Source: Burkholderia cepacia GG4
Lineage (GTDB): Bacteria; Pseudomonadota; Gammaproteobacteria; Burkholderiales; Burkholderiaceae
NCBI RefSeq assembly: GCF_000292915.1
Contig: NC_018513.1
Location: forward strand, 248,001 to 312,000
Direction of reading: 5' to 3'
DNA length: 64,000 nt
Shown: in pieces, positions 47,564 through 61,313 of the stretch
Position numbering within the stretch: position 1 is the stretch's first letter
Layout: each line of letters opens with the position of its first letter
The notes under the pieces: generated by a model
Told to the model about the DNA's origin: nothing
What the model saw: only the letters and a program-made list of their open reading frames with translations
The model's database searches: none
Position numbers and translations under genes: made by a program

Positions 47564-48473
47564 AGGCGCGCCTGATCATGTTTTTGAGGTCGTTCTTGGA
47601 CAGTTCTTTACGGTGGACTTGGCGAAGGCCGGCGGAGTCAGTCCACTCGAGCTTGCGCCCTGTGAAGTCTGAGAGTGCTATCAGTCGTTGGGCGATCGAC
47701 TCCTCGTCGAGTTTGAAAACGCGACCGGGGGAGCCATCAGCGTAGGCGATAGTCTCGAAGGCCAGCGAGCTTTGTCCTTCGGCTTCGCGGTTCCAAAAAT
47801 CGACTAACGCGTAGGCGAAAATGCCATCGTGCAACGACGTTTTGGGGCCGCGTCGAAACGCATATTGGCCTTTGTGGACTTCTTGAAGCAGCCCGAGCTC
47901 CCCCAGCAAAGGTTCGGCGAAATCTTCTGGAGATCCTCCTGCCACACGCGGAGCATAACTACGCAGACACGTCTCCAAGTCCCGAGATAGCGTCGAGGCA
48001 GAAAGGCGGTGTTTTGTATCCAGTTCACGCGCATAGCGCGCCAAAGGTTCTTCGAGCTCTTGGCGTGTAAACGATGGGGCAGTTACGTGATTGAACAACC
48101 AATACCATGTCGTCGAGCGATAACAGCGGCCAGCTAGTTGCCAATGAGCAAGCCACGCTGTTGACGGGCTTTCGGCGTAGGGGTCGAGCCCATTGTCTTG
48201 AAGGATCTCACAAGCAAGGCGGCTCAATCGAAAGTGATCACCTTCCTCGTACATGACACCGCAGGCCAAAGCCCAATGCCGGATTGAGGCCACCATGTTC
48301 TTGCCAACTCCAAAGATCGCGATAGCATTGCTATCGGTGAAGGTGGTTTTGCTAATTTGGCCGTTGATTGCTTCATGGCAGACCTTCTTGAGCCACATCT
48401 GACGTAAGGGGAACGTCTCGTGGCCAGAGAAATGGGCAGGAGTGCTTTTGGGAGCGCTGTGTACGGGTGTCAT
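47556..48473 (-). CDS. sspB: SspB: DUF4007 protein of the phosphorothioation machinery
   Basis: This 305-residue protein starts MTPVHSAPKSTPAHFSGHET and continues FPLRQMWLKKVCHEA, then TDSNAIAIFGVGKNMVASIR, the signature of DUF4007 proteins. In the Ssp system this component has been described as the DNA nickase that opens the strand for sulfur insertion. The middle part (WLAHWQLAGRCYRSTTWYWL) and a C-terminal FKLDEESIAQRLIALSDFTG are also typical. It is first gene of the sspBCD operon; a perfect palindrome lies 18-40 nt ahead of its start codon. No sspA cysteine desulfurase gene accompanies it. Confidence 0.83.
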   Translation of the reverse strand: MTPVHSAPKSTPAHFSGHETFPLRQMWLKKVCHEAINGQISKTTFTDSNAIAIFGVGKNMVASIRHWALACGVMYEEGDHFRLSRLACEILQDNGLDPYAESPSTAWLAHWQLAGRCYRSTTWYWLFNHVTAPSFTRQELEEPLARYARELDTKHRLSASTLSRDLETCLRSYAPRVAGGSPEDFAEPLLGELGLLQEVHKGQYAFRRGPKTSLHDGIFAYALVDFWNREAEGQSSLAFETIAYADGSPGRVFKLDEESIAQRLIALSDFTGRKLEWTDSAGLRQVHRKELSKNDLKNMIRRAYD

Positions 48474-48490
48474 AGGTCGCTATTTTAGCG

Positions 48491-48513
48491 GAACTGGTGA
48501 GATTCACCAGTTC
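48491..48513. promoter_or_regulatory. Perfect 23-bp palindrome upstream of sspB
   Basis: Arms GAACTGGTGA and TCACCAGTTC flank GAT, beginning 18 nt ahead of the sspB ATG. The place and symmetry indicate an operator for a dimeric regulator. No HTH regulator gene is encoded within the island, so it may be bound by a component of the system itself or by a host regulator. Confidence 0.65.
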
Positions 48514-48850
48514 ACTCAGGTCGCTAGATCAAATCGACGAATTCGGGTCGTAGCAGTTTTGTCGGCACGACGCAAGCCGATCGACTGCGTGACTTCCTAA
48601 GCGGCTCCGCCGCTCGGTAAGAAGTTCCGGTATCGGCCGTGAGGCTGTTCACGAGATGGGATTGCGTTGGCCGGTGCCTTGCCGTCGTGATGCGCAACAA
48701 AGGTGAATGCGGAAAACGGAGTATGGACGGGATAGGGATGCATTGTCACCTTGGCCTGACAGGCATACAGAATTGGCTTGCTTTTGATGATGTCTGTGGG
48801 CTCGAAGCATTCGGCTCGGGTCGCGTGCCGTGAAATGTTTACACGTTACC
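48514..48850. other. Region upstream of sspB without a gene
   Basis: Nothing recognisable is encoded. It holds the presumptive sspBCD promoter and ends at the IS630-type element. A 64-codon plus-strand frame (48639-48833) lacks a ribosome site and family resemblance. Confidence 0.45.
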
Positions 48851-50001
48851 AGTGTTCCGTCCCATAAATAACCTTACGTAAATTCGCATTGCTTTATGAT
48901 CGAGCCATAGTGGAAAGGAGGCGATCATGGGGCGCAAGGGAATCGAGGTTGTGGTGTCGGAGCTGGAGCGAGAACAATTGTTATCGATGAGCCGTTCGCG
49001 TTCGCTGCCTCATTCGCTGGTGCGCCGAGCAAAGATTGTCTTGAGGGCGGGTGACGGTCATACGAACCAGGAGATTGCGACGCAATGTGAAGTAACTTCT
49101 CCAGCGATCACGCATTGGAAGAAGCGGTTTGTCGCGCATGGGCTTGCCGGTCTGCATGACGAAGCACGTCCGGGGCGACCGCGCGCGCATGACGATGAAG
49201 CCGTGGCGGAGTTGCTGGCGAAGGTGCTGCATGAGAAGCCGGACGGAGCAACGCACTGGAGTGTGCGTTCTGCTGCTGCGAAAACGGGTATTTCGAAGAG
49301 CTCGGTGGCCCGGTATCTGTCGCTGTTCGGTGTGTAACCTCATCGCTCGACGAGCTTCAAGCTTTCTACTGACCCGTACTTCGTCGAGAAGGTCCGCAAT
49401 ATTGTGGGGCTGTATCTGAGCCCCCCGATCAACGCCTTGGTACTGTGTGTCGACGAGAAGAGCGAGTGCCAGGCGCTGGAGTGTACGCAGCCAGTGTTGC
49501 CGATGGGGTTGGGCTATCTCGAAGGTGTTACGCATGACTATATACAGCATGGCACGATAACCTTGTTTGTTGCGCTCAATACGGCAACGGACGGGGGCAT
49601 CGCGCAATGCAAGTCGCGTCATCGACATCAGGAGTTTCTGGCATTCCTGAATCACATTGACCATGCGGTCCCGGAGGATCTCGACGTGCATCTGATCGTC
49701 GATACTACGCAATGCATAAGCACCCGGAGGTCAAGGCATGGCTGGCGAAGCGCCTGCGGTATCACATGCACTTCACACCGACGTATTTGAGTTGGCTCAA
49801 TCAAGTGGAGCACTGTTTGGTCTGATCACATGGCAGGCTATTCGGCACGGCTCCTTCAGAAATGTGCGCCAACTGATTGCCGGCATCGAGCGCTATGTCG
49901 AGCAGTACAACCAGCACAAACGTCCGTTCGTCTGGACCGCAACCGTCGATTCCATTCTTTAGAAAGTCGTCTATGTAAAGTTACTTATGCGACAGAACAC
50001 T
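48851..50001 (+). mobile_element. IS630-family insertion sequence, decayed
   Basis: The left end AGTGTTCCGTCCCATAAATA and the complement of the right end, AGTGTTCTGTCGCATAAGTA, are inverted repeats with a few mismatches, bounding about 1150 bp. The internal reading frame encodes an IS630-type transposase with several lesions. Target-site TA duplication could not be fixed unambiguously. Confidence 0.78.
48927..49962 (+). pseudogene. IS630-family transposase with a nonsense codon and two frameshifts
   Basis: The HTH part starts MGRKGIEVVVSELEREQLLS after AAAGGAGG and runs to YLSLFGV, where TAA at 49335-49337 replaces a probable Gln (CAA). The frame continues PHRSTSFKLSTDPYFVEKVR and VLCVDEKSECQALE (catalytic Asp). 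It shifts at VHLIVDTTQ (about 49705), where VDNYCTHKHPEVK is expected, and shifts again at about 49812 in NQVEHC, where a G of the Trp codon is missing. The end FGLITWQAIRHGSFRNVRQL and VEQYNQHKRPFVWTAT is intact. It cannot make active transposase. Confidence 0.85.
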
Positions 50002-50009
50002 AGAAAAGG

Positions 50010-50045
50010 CAAAGGGCTACAGGCGAGAAGCACTGTAACCCTTTG
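50010..50045. other. Hairpin at the boundary between the island and gyrB
   Basis: CAAAGGGCTACAG and CTGTAACCCTTTG form a 13-bp stem (one G-T pair) around a 10-nt loop, followed by AATTTAT. Similar hairpins occur near attachment sites of Burkholderia integrative elements as I recall them. It may equally be the terminator of gyrB-side or IS-side transcription. Confidence 0.4.
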
Positions 50046-50189
50046 AATTTATCGATGAGGTGCGAGCGACTCGGACCTTTGATTTACGGAGTGGAAGTCC
50101 AGAAATCAACATGCCGAGTCGACGTTCATCTTGGCGTTGGGCAGTCGCATTTGTTCTCGCGCCCTACGACGTAGCGGTTGTTGAGCAGG

Positions 50190-53964
<3,775 letters not shown>

Positions 53965-54082
53965 AGAGTTCCTTCGTTGAGTAACGGCCTGCAGCGCAGC
54001 AGCCTCGCAGCGCCCCGCCGGCCGGGCTCTTGGCCCGCCACCACCGGGGCGGTCAAACCAGTATTGTGCCTCAAAACCGAAC

Positions 54083-54105
54083 CGCCCCCCTTAATTTGGG
54101 GCGGA
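54083..54105. terminator. Hairpin in the dnaA-dnaN gap
   Basis: CCGCCCC and GGGGCGG surround a CCTTAATTT-type loop; on the minus strand it is followed by TTCGGTTTTG. It may attenuate dnaA transcription into dnaN. Confidence 0.45.
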
Positions 54106-54133
54106 TGCCGAATTATCAAGCGCGCCCGCGCGC

Positions 54134-55711
54134 TCAGCCCTTCAGCGTCTGTTCCAGCACATGCAGCTCGTGGTTGAGCTGCGCATCCTTGCTGCGCTCG
54201 TCGGCGATCTTGCGCACGGCGTGCAGCACGGTGGTGTGGTCGCGCCCGCCGAACAGCTCGCCGATTTCCGGCAGGCTCTTCTGCGTGAGTTCCTTCGCGA
54301 GATACATCGCGATCTGCCGCGGCCGCGCGATGTTCGCGGGGCGCTTCTTCGAATACATGTCGGCGACCTTGATGTTGTAGAAGTCGGCGACGGTCTTCTG
54401 GATGTTCTCGACCGAAATCTGCCGGTTCTGCACGGTCAGCAGGTCCTTCAGCGCTTCCTTGGTCAACTCGATCGAGATCTCGCGGCCGTGGAACTTCGAA
54501 TACGCGAGGATCTTGCGCAGCGCGCCTTCGAGTTCGCGCACGTTCGAGCGCAGGTGCTTCGCGACGAAGAACGCGACGTCCTCCGACAGGTTCACGCCTT
54601 CCGATTGCGCCTTGCGCATCAGGATCGCGACGCGCATCTCCAGCTCGGGCGGCACGATCGCGACGGTGAGGCCCGAGTCGAAGCGCGAGATCAGGCGATC
54701 GTCGATGCCCGAGATTTCCTTCGGATACGTGTCGCTGGTGATGATCACCTGCGCCTTGTTCGCGACCAGCGCCTCGAACGCGTAGAAGAATTCCTCTTGC
54801 GTGCGCGACTTGCCGGAGAAGAACTGAATATCGTCGATCAGCAGCAGGTCGAGCGAGTGGTAGTAGCGCTTGAAGTCGTCGAACGCCTTGCGCTGGTACG
54901 CCTTCACCACGTCCGACACGTATTGCTCGGCGTGGATGTAGCGGATTCGTGCGCCGGCCTTGTCGAGCAGCAGCTGGTTGCCGATCGCGTGGATCAGGTG
55001 GGTCTTGCCGAGGCCGACGCCGCCGTACAGGAACAGCGGGTTGTACGAGATGCCTGGGTTGTCCGCGACCTGGATCGCGGCGGCGCGTGCGAGCTGGTTC
55101 GCCTTACCGGTCACGAAGTTGTCGAAGGTGAGCACGGGGTTCAGCTTCGAGCGTTCGTACATCGAATCGGCTTCGCCGCCGTTGGCGGGTGCGGCACCGG
55201 GGCCCGGACGCCACGTGCGACGGCCGGCGGCCGCTTCGTGCGCGGGCAGGCTCGGCAGGTCGATGTCGGCGTCGTCGGCGTGCAGGTGGTGCCCGGCGGC
55301 TGCCGACGCCGTCATCGGCACGTTGGCCGGCGCGCTGGGCGCAGCAGCTGCATTCGCGCTCAGGTTGGCGGCGATCGCGGCCACCGTGGCGGCAGGGCCG
55401 GTCGGTGCCAGCGGCGCGCGCGGAGCGGCCGGCGCGGCGCCCACAGCGGCGCTGCGCATGCCAGCCTTCGGATCGAGGACGAACTGGACTTCGATCGGCG
55501 CGTTCCAGAAATCTCGGGCCAGATCGGAGATGCGGCCCGAAAACTGGCTCTTGACCCAGTCCAGCTTGAAGCGGTTCGGCGCGGCGATGGACAGCGTGTG
55601 CGCCGACGCATCGAAGGCCACCGGGGCCAAGGGTTTGATCCACGTCACGTACTGCTGGGGCGTTAGCTCGCGCTCCAGCAGTGCGGAACAGTGTTGCCAG
55701 AAATCGTTCAT
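54134..55711 (-). CDS. dnaA: Chromosomal replication initiator DnaA
   Basis: DnaA binds oriC boxes and opens the duplex. The 525-residue protein has domain I ([20 protein letters not shown]), an Ala/Pro-rich domain II linker (about 100-190), and an AAA+ domain III with Walker [17 protein letters not shown] (about 232) and Walker [14 protein letters not shown] (about 290). The DNA-binding domain IV carries [16 protein letters not shown] (about 485-500). The start at 55711 is chosen because MNDFWQHC is the conserved beginning; the in-frame extension upstream is unlike DnaA. Upstream lies the origin-type intergenic region, and rpmH is divergent. Confidence 0.98.
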   Translation of the reverse strand: MNDFWQHCSALLERELTPQQYVTWIKPLAPVAFDASAHTLSIAAPNRFKLDWVKSQFSGRISDLARDFWNAPIEVQFVLDPKAGMRSAAVGAAPAAPRAPLAPTGPAATVAAIAANLSANAAAAPSAPANVPMTASAAAGHHLHADDADIDLPSLPAHEAAAGRRTWRPGPGAAPANGGEADSMYERSKLNPVLTFDNFVTGKANQLARAAAIQVADNPGISYNPLFLYGGVGLGKTHLIHAIGNQLLLDKAGARIRYIHAEQYVSDVVKAYQRKAFDDFKRYYHSLDLLLIDDIQFFSGKSRTQEEFFYAFEALVANKAQVIITSDTYPKEISGIDDRLISRFDSGLTVAIVPPELEMRVAILMRKAQSEGVNLSEDVAFFVAKHLRSNVRELEGALRKILAYSKFHGREISIELTKEALKDLLTVQNRQISVENIQKTVADFYNIKVADMYSKKRPANIARPRQIAMYLAKELTQKSLPEIGELFGGRDHTTVLHAVRKIADERSKDAQLNHELHVLEQTLKG

Positions 55712-56132
55712 CAAGTAACTGTCGTTTTTTGCGTGCACAGCGCGGCTCGCCGGCGCCCTTGTGGCGGTTGCGCAACAAGGCCCGAAGCGGTCGTGCGAGC
55801 GTGCTTCGGACGCCTGCGTCACAGTCGTGGAGCGGCAGGCGAGGGCCGAAGCGGCGTGCGGGATTCTTGGAGGTAAGGCGAGATTCTACCGCCAAACGCG
55901 GCCACAGCGCGACTTATCCACAGGCCGTGGCTGTGGGCCGCGGGGCCGGATCGGTGTGGGCCGGCACAGGCGGACGACTCCTAAAGTATTGACCGTCAAG
56001 AGAAAAACGGTTTAAATAGCGGGTTCCGCGAAAACCAATCCTGTATTCCCGGCGATTGCGTTCGCCCGAATGCCTCCGGTTAAGGGCACGCGGTCCCCTG
56101 AATTTCGACATTCTCGAACAAGTGAGAACATC
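55712..56132. other. oriC: dnaA-rpmH intergenic region, candidate oriC and divergent promoters
   Basis: A perfect DnaA box TTATCCACA lies at 55914-55922. An A/T-richer stretch with AAAAACGGTTTAAATAGC follows at about 56002-56020. Gene order (rpmH-dnaA-dnaN-gyrB) is that of bacterial origins. Only one strict DnaA box is visible, so the origin may rely on degenerate boxes or lie partly elsewhere. Confidence 0.5.
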
Positions 56133-56267
56133 ATGAAACGTACTTACCAACCGTCCGTGACGCGCCGCAAGCGCACCCATGGCTTCCGTGTCCGTATGAA
56201 GACGGCAGGTGGCCGCAAGGTCATCAACGCTCGCCGCGCGAAGGGCCGCAAGCGCCTCGCCATCTAA
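56133..56267 (+). CDS. rpmH: 50S ribosomal protein L34
   Basis: This 44-residue basic protein begins [20 protein letters not shown] and ends GRKRLAI, which is L34 from end to end. The ATG at 56133 is the conserved start; the upstream in-frame stretch is not part of L34. It is divergent from dnaA and starts the rpmH-rnpA-yidD-yidC series. Confidence 0.98.
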
Positions 56268-56282
56268 GGCAGGTTGCGCGCT

Positions 56283-56744
56283 GTGTCCGCCGTCCGCAGT
56301 CCTGCGGAAGGTGCCGTCGAGCCGGGTGCGAATCCGTCGCAGACGAAAGCCGCCTTCCCGAAAGCTGCGCGACTTCTGAAAACGGATGAATTTTCATCCG
56401 TTTTTCGTTTGCGCCCCTGGCGGCGCTCCGCGCACTTCGTGATCTACGGCAAGCCGACCGGTCAGCCTGCTCGTCTGGGGCTCGTCGTCGGCAAGAAGTA
56501 TGCGCCGCGTGCAGTCACACGTAACCTCGTGAAGCGGCTGGCGCGCGACGCGTTTCGCTTGCGCCGGGCCGAATTCGCCGGTTACGACCTGCTGCTGCGG
56601 CAGCACACGCGCTTCGACAAGAAAGCGCTGCCGAGCGCGGCTTCCGCCCCGCTCGCGGCGATGTGCGCGGCCGAAATCCGTGAGCTGCTCGATAGAGCGG
56701 TTCGGGAGATCGCCCGCCGGGCGTCGAAGCCCGCGTCCGAGTGA
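56283..56744 (+). CDS. rnpA: Ribonuclease P protein component
   Basis: The protein is the basic cofactor of the RNase P ribozyme, which matures tRNA 5' ends. It has about 153 residues. The family motif is [20 protein letters not shown] plus LARDAFR (about 75-100), preceded by [21 protein letters not shown] take the GTG at 56283, 9 nt after AAGGCAGG; a TTG at 56274 would be too close to that site. The N-terminal 30 residues are longer than in many RnpA proteins. It follows rpmH by 15 bp. Confidence 0.94.
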   Translation: MSAVRSPAEGAVEPGANPSQTKAAFPKAARLLKTDEFSSVFRLRPWRRSAHFVIYGKPTGQPARLGLVVGKKYAPRAVTRNLVKRLARDAFRLRRAEFAGYDLLLRQHTRFDKKALPSAASAPLAAMCAAEIRELLDRAVREIARRASKPASE

Positions 56745-56819
56745 CGCATCCATCCGTGGTGCGGCGTTCGCGCCTGCCCGGCTGGTTTTGACGCGGCGTC
56801 GAACGGCGCCGCCCAAGGT

Positions 56820-57086
56820 ATGAAAACGGTATTGATCGCCTTGCTGCGCTTCTACAAGGTTGCCGTGAGCCCTATGCTCGGCAACCGTTGCCGTTTTTAT
56901 CCTTCCTGTTCTGATTACGCGCGCGAGGCAATCCAGTATCATGGCGCCGCGCGCGGCACGTATCTCGCCGTCAGGCGCGTGTGTCGATGCCATCCGTTTT
57001 CCGCGGGCGGCATCGACCTCGTCCCGCCGCCCAACTCCGACACTCGCGCTCGCGGCGAAGCCGACGCGCGGTCCCATCGACTCTGA
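56820..57086 (+). CDS. yidD: Membrane protein insertion efficiency factor YidD
   Basis: This 88-residue protein shows [34 protein letters not shown] and a conserved Cys-His in [18 protein letters not shown], the whole YidD signature. It is thought to help YidC insert membrane proteins. It precedes yidC by 8 bp, so it is surely co-transcribed. Confidence 0.95.
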   Translation: MKTVLIALLRFYKVAVSPMLGNRCRFYPSCSDYAREAIQYHGAARGTYLAVRRVCRCHPFSAGGIDLVPPPNSDTRARGEADARSHRL

Positions 57087-57094
57087 GACAACGC

Positions 57095-58756
57095 ATGGAT
57101 ATCAAACGCACCGTCCTATGGGTGATCTTCTTCATGTCAGCTGTCATGCTGTACGACAACTGGCAGCGGTCCCATGGGCGCCCGTCGATGTTCTTCCCGA
57201 GCGCAACGCAGACGGCCCCCGTGGCTGCCGGCGGCGCATCGGGCACGGGCGCGACGACGACCGCAGGTGACGCGCCTGCCGCTGCAGCCGGCGCCGCACC
57301 GTCGACGACGGCCCCGGCCGCGCAAGCGCAGCTCGTGAAGTTCTCGACCGACGTGTATGACGGCGAAATCGACACGCGCGGCGGCACGCTCGCCAAGCTG
57401 ACGCTGAAGAAGCAGGGCGACGGCAAGCAGCCCGACCTGTACATCACGCTGTTCGACCACACGGCCGGCCACACGTATCTCGCGCGCTCGGGCCTGCTCG
57501 GCGGCGATTTCCCGAACCACAACGACGTCTACACGCAGGTCAATGCGGGCTCGACGTCGCTGACGGGCGACCAGAACACGCTGAAGCTGTCGTTCGAATC
57601 GCCGGTGAAGGGCGGCGTGAAGGTCGTGAAGACCTACACGTTCACGCGCGGCAGCTACGTGATCGGCGTCGACACCAAGATCGACAACGTCGGCACGGCA
57701 CCTGTCACGCCGACGGTCTACATGGAACTGGTACGCGACAACACGGCCGTCGAAACGCCGATGTTCTCGCATACGTTCCTCGGGCCGGCGGTCTACACGG
57801 ACGCGAAGCACTTCCAGAAGATCAACTTCAGCGACCTCGACAAGAACAAGGCCGACTTCGTGAACTCCGCCGACAACGGCTGGGTCGCGATGGTGCAGCA
57901 CTACTTCGCGTCGGCATGGATCCCGCAGCAGGGCGTGAAGCGCGACATCTACGCTGAAAAGATCGATCCGACGCTGTACCGCGTCGGCGTGAAGCAGCCG
58001 GTCGCCGCGATCGCACCGGGCCAGTCGGCCGACGTGCAGGCGCGCCTGTTCGCCGGTCCGGAAGAAGAGCGCATGCTCGAAGGCGTCGCGCCGGGCCTGG
58101 AACTCGTGAAGGACTATGGCTGGGTGACGATCATCGCGAAGCCGCTGTTCTGGCTGCTCGAGAAGATCCACGGCTTCGTCGGCAACTGGGGCTGGGCGAT
58201 CGTGCTGCTGACAGTCCTGATCAAGGCGGTGTTCTTCCCGCTGTCGGCCGCGAGCTACAAGTCGATGGCGCGCATGAAGGAAATCACGCCGCGCATGCAG
58301 GCGCTGCGCGAACGCTTCAAGAGCGATCCGCAGAAGATGAATGCCGCGCTGATGGAGCTGTACAAGACCGAGAAGGTGAATCCGTTCGGCGGCTGTCTGC
58401 CGGTCGTGATCCAGATCCCGGTGTTTATCTCGCTGTACTGGGTGCTGCTCGCCTCGGTCGAAATGCGCGGTGCGCCGTGGATTCTGTGGATTCACGACCT
58501 GTCGCAGCGCGATCCGTTCTTCATCCTGCCGGTGCTGATGGCCGTCTCGATGTTCGTGCAGACGAGCCTGAACCCGACGCCGCCGGACCCGGTCCAGGCG
58601 AAGATGATGAAGTTCATGCCGATCGCGTTCTCGGTGATGTTCTTCTTCTTCCCGGCTGGTCTGGTGCTGTACTACGTCGTGAACAACGTGCTGTCGATCG
58701 CACAGCAGTACTACATCACGCGCAAGCTCGGCGGGGTCAAGAAGAAGCCGGCCTGA
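57095..58756 (+). CDS. yidC: Membrane protein insertase YidC
   Basis: YidC (Oxa1 family) inserts inner-membrane proteins alone or with SecYEG. The 553-residue protein has an N-terminal helix ([19 protein letters not shown]) and a large periplasmic domain (about 60-340). The core then has five-helix topology ([60 protein letters not shown], and [20 protein letters not shown]). The start MDIKRTVLW at 57095 is the conserved one; a longer open frame upstream overlaps yidD. A terminator follows. Confidence 0.98.
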   Translation: MDIKRTVLWVIFFMSAVMLYDNWQRSHGRPSMFFPSATQTAPVAAGGASGTGATTTAGDAPAAAAGAAPSTTAPAAQAQLVKFSTDVYDGEIDTRGGTLAKLTLKKQGDGKQPDLYITLFDHTAGHTYLARSGLLGGDFPNHNDVYTQVNAGSTSLTGDQNTLKLSFESPVKGGVKVVKTYTFTRGSYVIGVDTKIDNVGTAPVTPTVYMELVRDNTAVETPMFSHTFLGPAVYTDAKHFQKINFSDLDKNKADFVNSADNGWVAMVQHYFASAWIPQQGVKRDIYAEKIDPTLYRVGVKQPVAAIAPGQSADVQARLFAGPEEERMLEGVAPGLELVKDYGWVTIIAKPLFWLLEKIHGFVGNWGWAIVLLTVLIKAVFFPLSAASYKSMARMKEITPRMQALRERFKSDPQKMNAALMELYKTEKVNPFGGCLPVVIQIPVFISLYWVLLASVEMRGAPWILWIHDLSQRDPFFILPVLMAVSMFVQTSLNPTPPDPVQAKMMKFMPIAFSVMFFFFPAGLVLYYVVNNVLSIAQQYYITRKLGGVKKKPA

Positions 58757-58800
58757 CGCCCGTGGCACACGCGGGCGGCCAAGTCGCCCGCGATGCACGT

Positions 58801-58835
58801 AAAAAAGCCGCATGGTTCGATCCATGCGGCTTTTT
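58801..58835. terminator. Bidirectional terminator after yidC
   Basis: AAAAAGCCGCATGG pairs with CCATGCGGCTTTTT around TTCGAT, with A and T runs on both sides; it serves yidC and the converging HTH gene. Confidence 0.92.
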
Positions 58836-58876
58836 GTTTTCGGGGGCGGCGTGCGCGTGCGTTCGGCCGTTCCCGT

Positions 58877-59314
58877 TCAGGCCTTCTTCGCTTCGAGTTT
58901 CGGTTCGCCGCCGTAGAACTGCTCGATCAGTTCCTGAACGAGGTAACGCTGATGCGGCGGCAATGCCTCGATCTTCGACGCGAGTTCGATCGTCTCGGGC
59001 GTCGGCGGATAGCGCTCGTCACGCGGCAGCGGTTGCGGCGTCGTATGTTCGATCACGCTCGGCGACGGGCCGTAATGCAGCCAATGCAGTTCGACGCGCA
59101 ACCAGTTGGCGAGCGTTTCGAGTTTGTCCGGCGTCGGAATCGTCCGGCCTGTCAGCCATTTGTGCGCGGTTTGCGGCGAAACGGGCTGCGTGCCGCGGTG
59201 ACGCAGATTGAACCGGTTCGCCAGTTCCGTCGCACCGGTGGCCTTCTCCGGGCTGCGCCGCAAGGCGAATTTCAGGCGTTCCGAGAACGCTGCTTTTTCT
59301 TCGGGTGTCGGCAT
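58877..59314 (-). CDS. Helix-turn-helix transcriptional regulator (Cro/CI-like)
   Basis: This 145-residue protein has an N-terminal HTH (LANRFNLRHRGTQPVSPQTA then HKWLTGRTIPTPDKLETLAN, about 30-75), then LRVELHWLHYGPSP, a typical phage-repressor-like sequence for a linker. The C-terminal helix SKIEALPPHQRYLVQELIEQ has no obvious sensor. The start MPTPEEKAAFSERL at 59314 is used since upstream codons look non-coding. Targets are unknown. It lies between yidC and mnmE, on the opposite strand to both. Confidence 0.85.
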   Translation of the reverse strand: MPTPEEKAAFSERLKFALRRSPEKATGATELANRFNLRHRGTQPVSPQTAHKWLTGRTIPTPDKLETLANWLRVELHWLHYGPSPSVIEHTTPQPLPRDERYPPTPETIELASKIEALPPHQRYLVQELIEQFYGGEPKLEAKKA

Positions 59315-59643
59315 GGGGGTGATTGTGCAATTCCGCTGACGCGTATCAGACAACCATATGAGATAAACGTAGCTTATTCGGATGAATCCCAATCAGGCGC
59401 GGAGTGTCTGCTCGAATTGGGGGCCTCAGCGTCGGGCCGCTACGACAGGCATACTTGTCCGAAACGGACAGCTCGCGGCTGCCCGGAATTGATACTCGGC
59501 TTAGCTCCGCCGGGATAAATTCGGGCGAGTTCGAAACTGGCATGGCGTCCGGTGGCGTGCGGGCCGGCGCGCTACAATGCCCGCGTTCCGATGCCCGAAC
59601 TGTTGCGCGGGCGCACTATTCACTGCCTGATTACCCGATTCCC

Positions 59644-61038
59644 ATGCTCGCTACCGATTCCGATCCGATCGTCGCCATTGCCACTGCTGCCGGCCGGGGT
59701 GGCATCGGCGTCGTCCGCGTGTCGTTCGGGCGCGGCGGCGAGGCGGCCGCGCTGCCGCTGATCGACGCGCTGTGCGGGCAGCGGCTGGCGCCGCGCCATG
59801 CGAGCTACGTGCCGTTCCTCGACGAGCACGGTGCGCCGCTCGACCGCGGGATCGCGTTGTATTTCCCCGCGCCGCACTCGTACACCGGCGAGCACGTGCT
59901 GGAATTGCAGGGGCATGGCGGGCCGATCGTGATGCAGCTGCTGCTGCAGCGCTGCCTGGATGCGGGGCGCGGCTTCGGGCTGCGGCTCGCGGAGCCGGGC
60001 GAGTTCACGCGGCGTGCGTTTCTCAACGACAAGCTCGACCTCGCGCAGGCCGAGGCGGTCGCCGACCTGATCGAGGCGAGCACCGAAGCCGCGGCGCGCT
60101 CGGCCGGGCGTTCGCTGGACGGCGCGTTCTCGCGGCAGATCCATGCGCTGGTCGAGGACGTGATCACGCTGCGGATGCTGGTCGAGGCGACGCTCGATTT
60201 TCCGGAAGAGGAAATCGACTTCCTGGAAGCGGCCGATGCGCGCGGCAAGCTTGCGAGGATCCGCGAGCAACTGGCGCACGTGCTCGGCGATGCGCGGCAA
60301 GGTGCGCTGCTGCGCGAAGGGCTGTCGGTCGTGCTGGCGGGGCAGCCGAACGTCGGCAAGTCGTCGCTGCTGAACGCGCTTGCCGGCGCGGAGCTGGCGA
60401 TCGTCACGCCGATTGCCGGGACGACGCGCGACAAGGTGGCGCAGACGATCCAGGTCGAAGGGATTCCGCTGCACATTATCGATACGGCCGGGTTGCGCGA
60501 GACGGAGGATGAAGTCGAGCGGATCGGGATTGCGCGCACGTGGAGCGAGATCGAGCGTGCGGATGTCGTGCTGCATCTGCTCGATTCGCGCACGGGGATG
60601 ACGGCGGACGACGAGACGATCGCCGCGCGGTTCCCGGATCGCGTGCCGGTGGTGCGCGTGCTGAACAAGACGGACCTCACCGGCGTGCCGGCGTGCGTCG
60701 AGCACCCGGCGGCCGAAGGCGATCTGACCGAAGTGCATCTGTCGGCCAAGCGCGGCGACGGGATCGACATGCTGCGCGCGGAACTGCTGCGGATCGCGGG
60801 GTGGCAGGCGGGGGCTGAAGGTGTTTATCTGGCGCGCGAGCGCCATCTGATTGCGCTGCGGGCCGCGCAGGAACATCTGGCGCAAGCGGCCGATCATGCG
60901 GAGCAGCGCGCGCAGTCGCTCGATCTGTTTGCGGAGGAACTGCGGCTCGCGCAGGAGCAGCTCAATGCGATTACGGGTGAGTTCACTTCGGATGATCTGC
61001 TGGGGGTGATTTTCAGCAGGTTCTGTATCGGGAAGTAA
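59644..61038 (+). CDS. mnmE: tRNA modification GTPase MnmE
   Basis: With MnmG it makes 5-carboxymethylaminomethyl-uridine at tRNA wobble positions. The 464-residue protein has the folate-binding N-terminal domain ([40 protein letters not shown]). It also has a G domain with G1 [17 protein letters not shown] (about 233), [13 protein letters not shown] (about 280) and NKTDL (about 341), and the essential C-terminal FCIGK. The ATG at 59644 matches the family start; the frame upstream is not conserved. It stands alone after a long intergenic region. Confidence 0.98.
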   Translation: MLATDSDPIVAIATAAGRGGIGVVRVSFGRGGEAAALPLIDALCGQRLAPRHASYVPFLDEHGAPLDRGIALYFPAPHSYTGEHVLELQGHGGPIVMQLLLQRCLDAGRGFGLRLAEPGEFTRRAFLNDKLDLAQAEAVADLIEASTEAAARSAGRSLDGAFSRQIHALVEDVITLRMLVEATLDFPEEEIDFLEAADARGKLARIREQLAHVLGDARQGALLREGLSVVLAGQPNVGKSSLLNALAGAELAIVTPIAGTTRDKVAQTIQVEGIPLHIIDTAGLRETEDEVERIGIARTWSEIERADVVLHLLDSRTGMTADDETIAARFPDRVPVVRVLNKTDLTGVPACVEHPAAEGDLTEVHLSAKRGDGIDMLRAELLRIAGWQAGAEGVYLARERHLIALRAAQEHLAQAADHAEQRAQSLDLFAEELRLAQEQLNAITGEFTSDDLLGVIFSRFCIGK

Positions 61039-61313
61039 AACGCCACGCCAGCGGAATTCAACTTCCCGGAACACCATCGCGGCGGGATCGGCGTTTGCTC
61101 ATGCTGGACCAAACGCCGAGATGAATGCCTTGCCGATGGCTGATGCAGGCGTTAGCACTGCGAAGGCGAGTATCGCTATCTCCTGGGGCTGGTGCATTCG
61201 GCTGCACATCCAGCCGCGGTCCGGGCCGATCGACGGGCGCTGAGCCTTAAAATATCGACTGGTCCGGACGGCGTCATCGCGGCAGCCGCGATGAACCGCG
61301 GCGTGGAATGCCA

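Noticed and set aside
43393..48473. BREX type 4 (BrxC plus PAPS-reductase-like BrxP) as the identity of the minus-strand operon
   Set aside because: No PglZ phosphatase-like gene and no BrxL are present; the DUF4007 protein and the neighbouring SspE/SspFGH genes fit an Ssp system better.
48639..48833. 64-codon plus-strand frame between sspB and the IS630 element
   Set aside because: No ribosome site, no family resemblance, and it lies in a probable promoter region.
54161..55666. 501-codon frame antisense to dnaA
   Set aside because: A codon-bias shadow; the minus strand encodes full-length DnaA.
57137..58825. 562-codon frame antisense to yidC
   Set aside because: A codon-bias shadow with low-complexity Arg/His composition; YidC is intact on the other strand.
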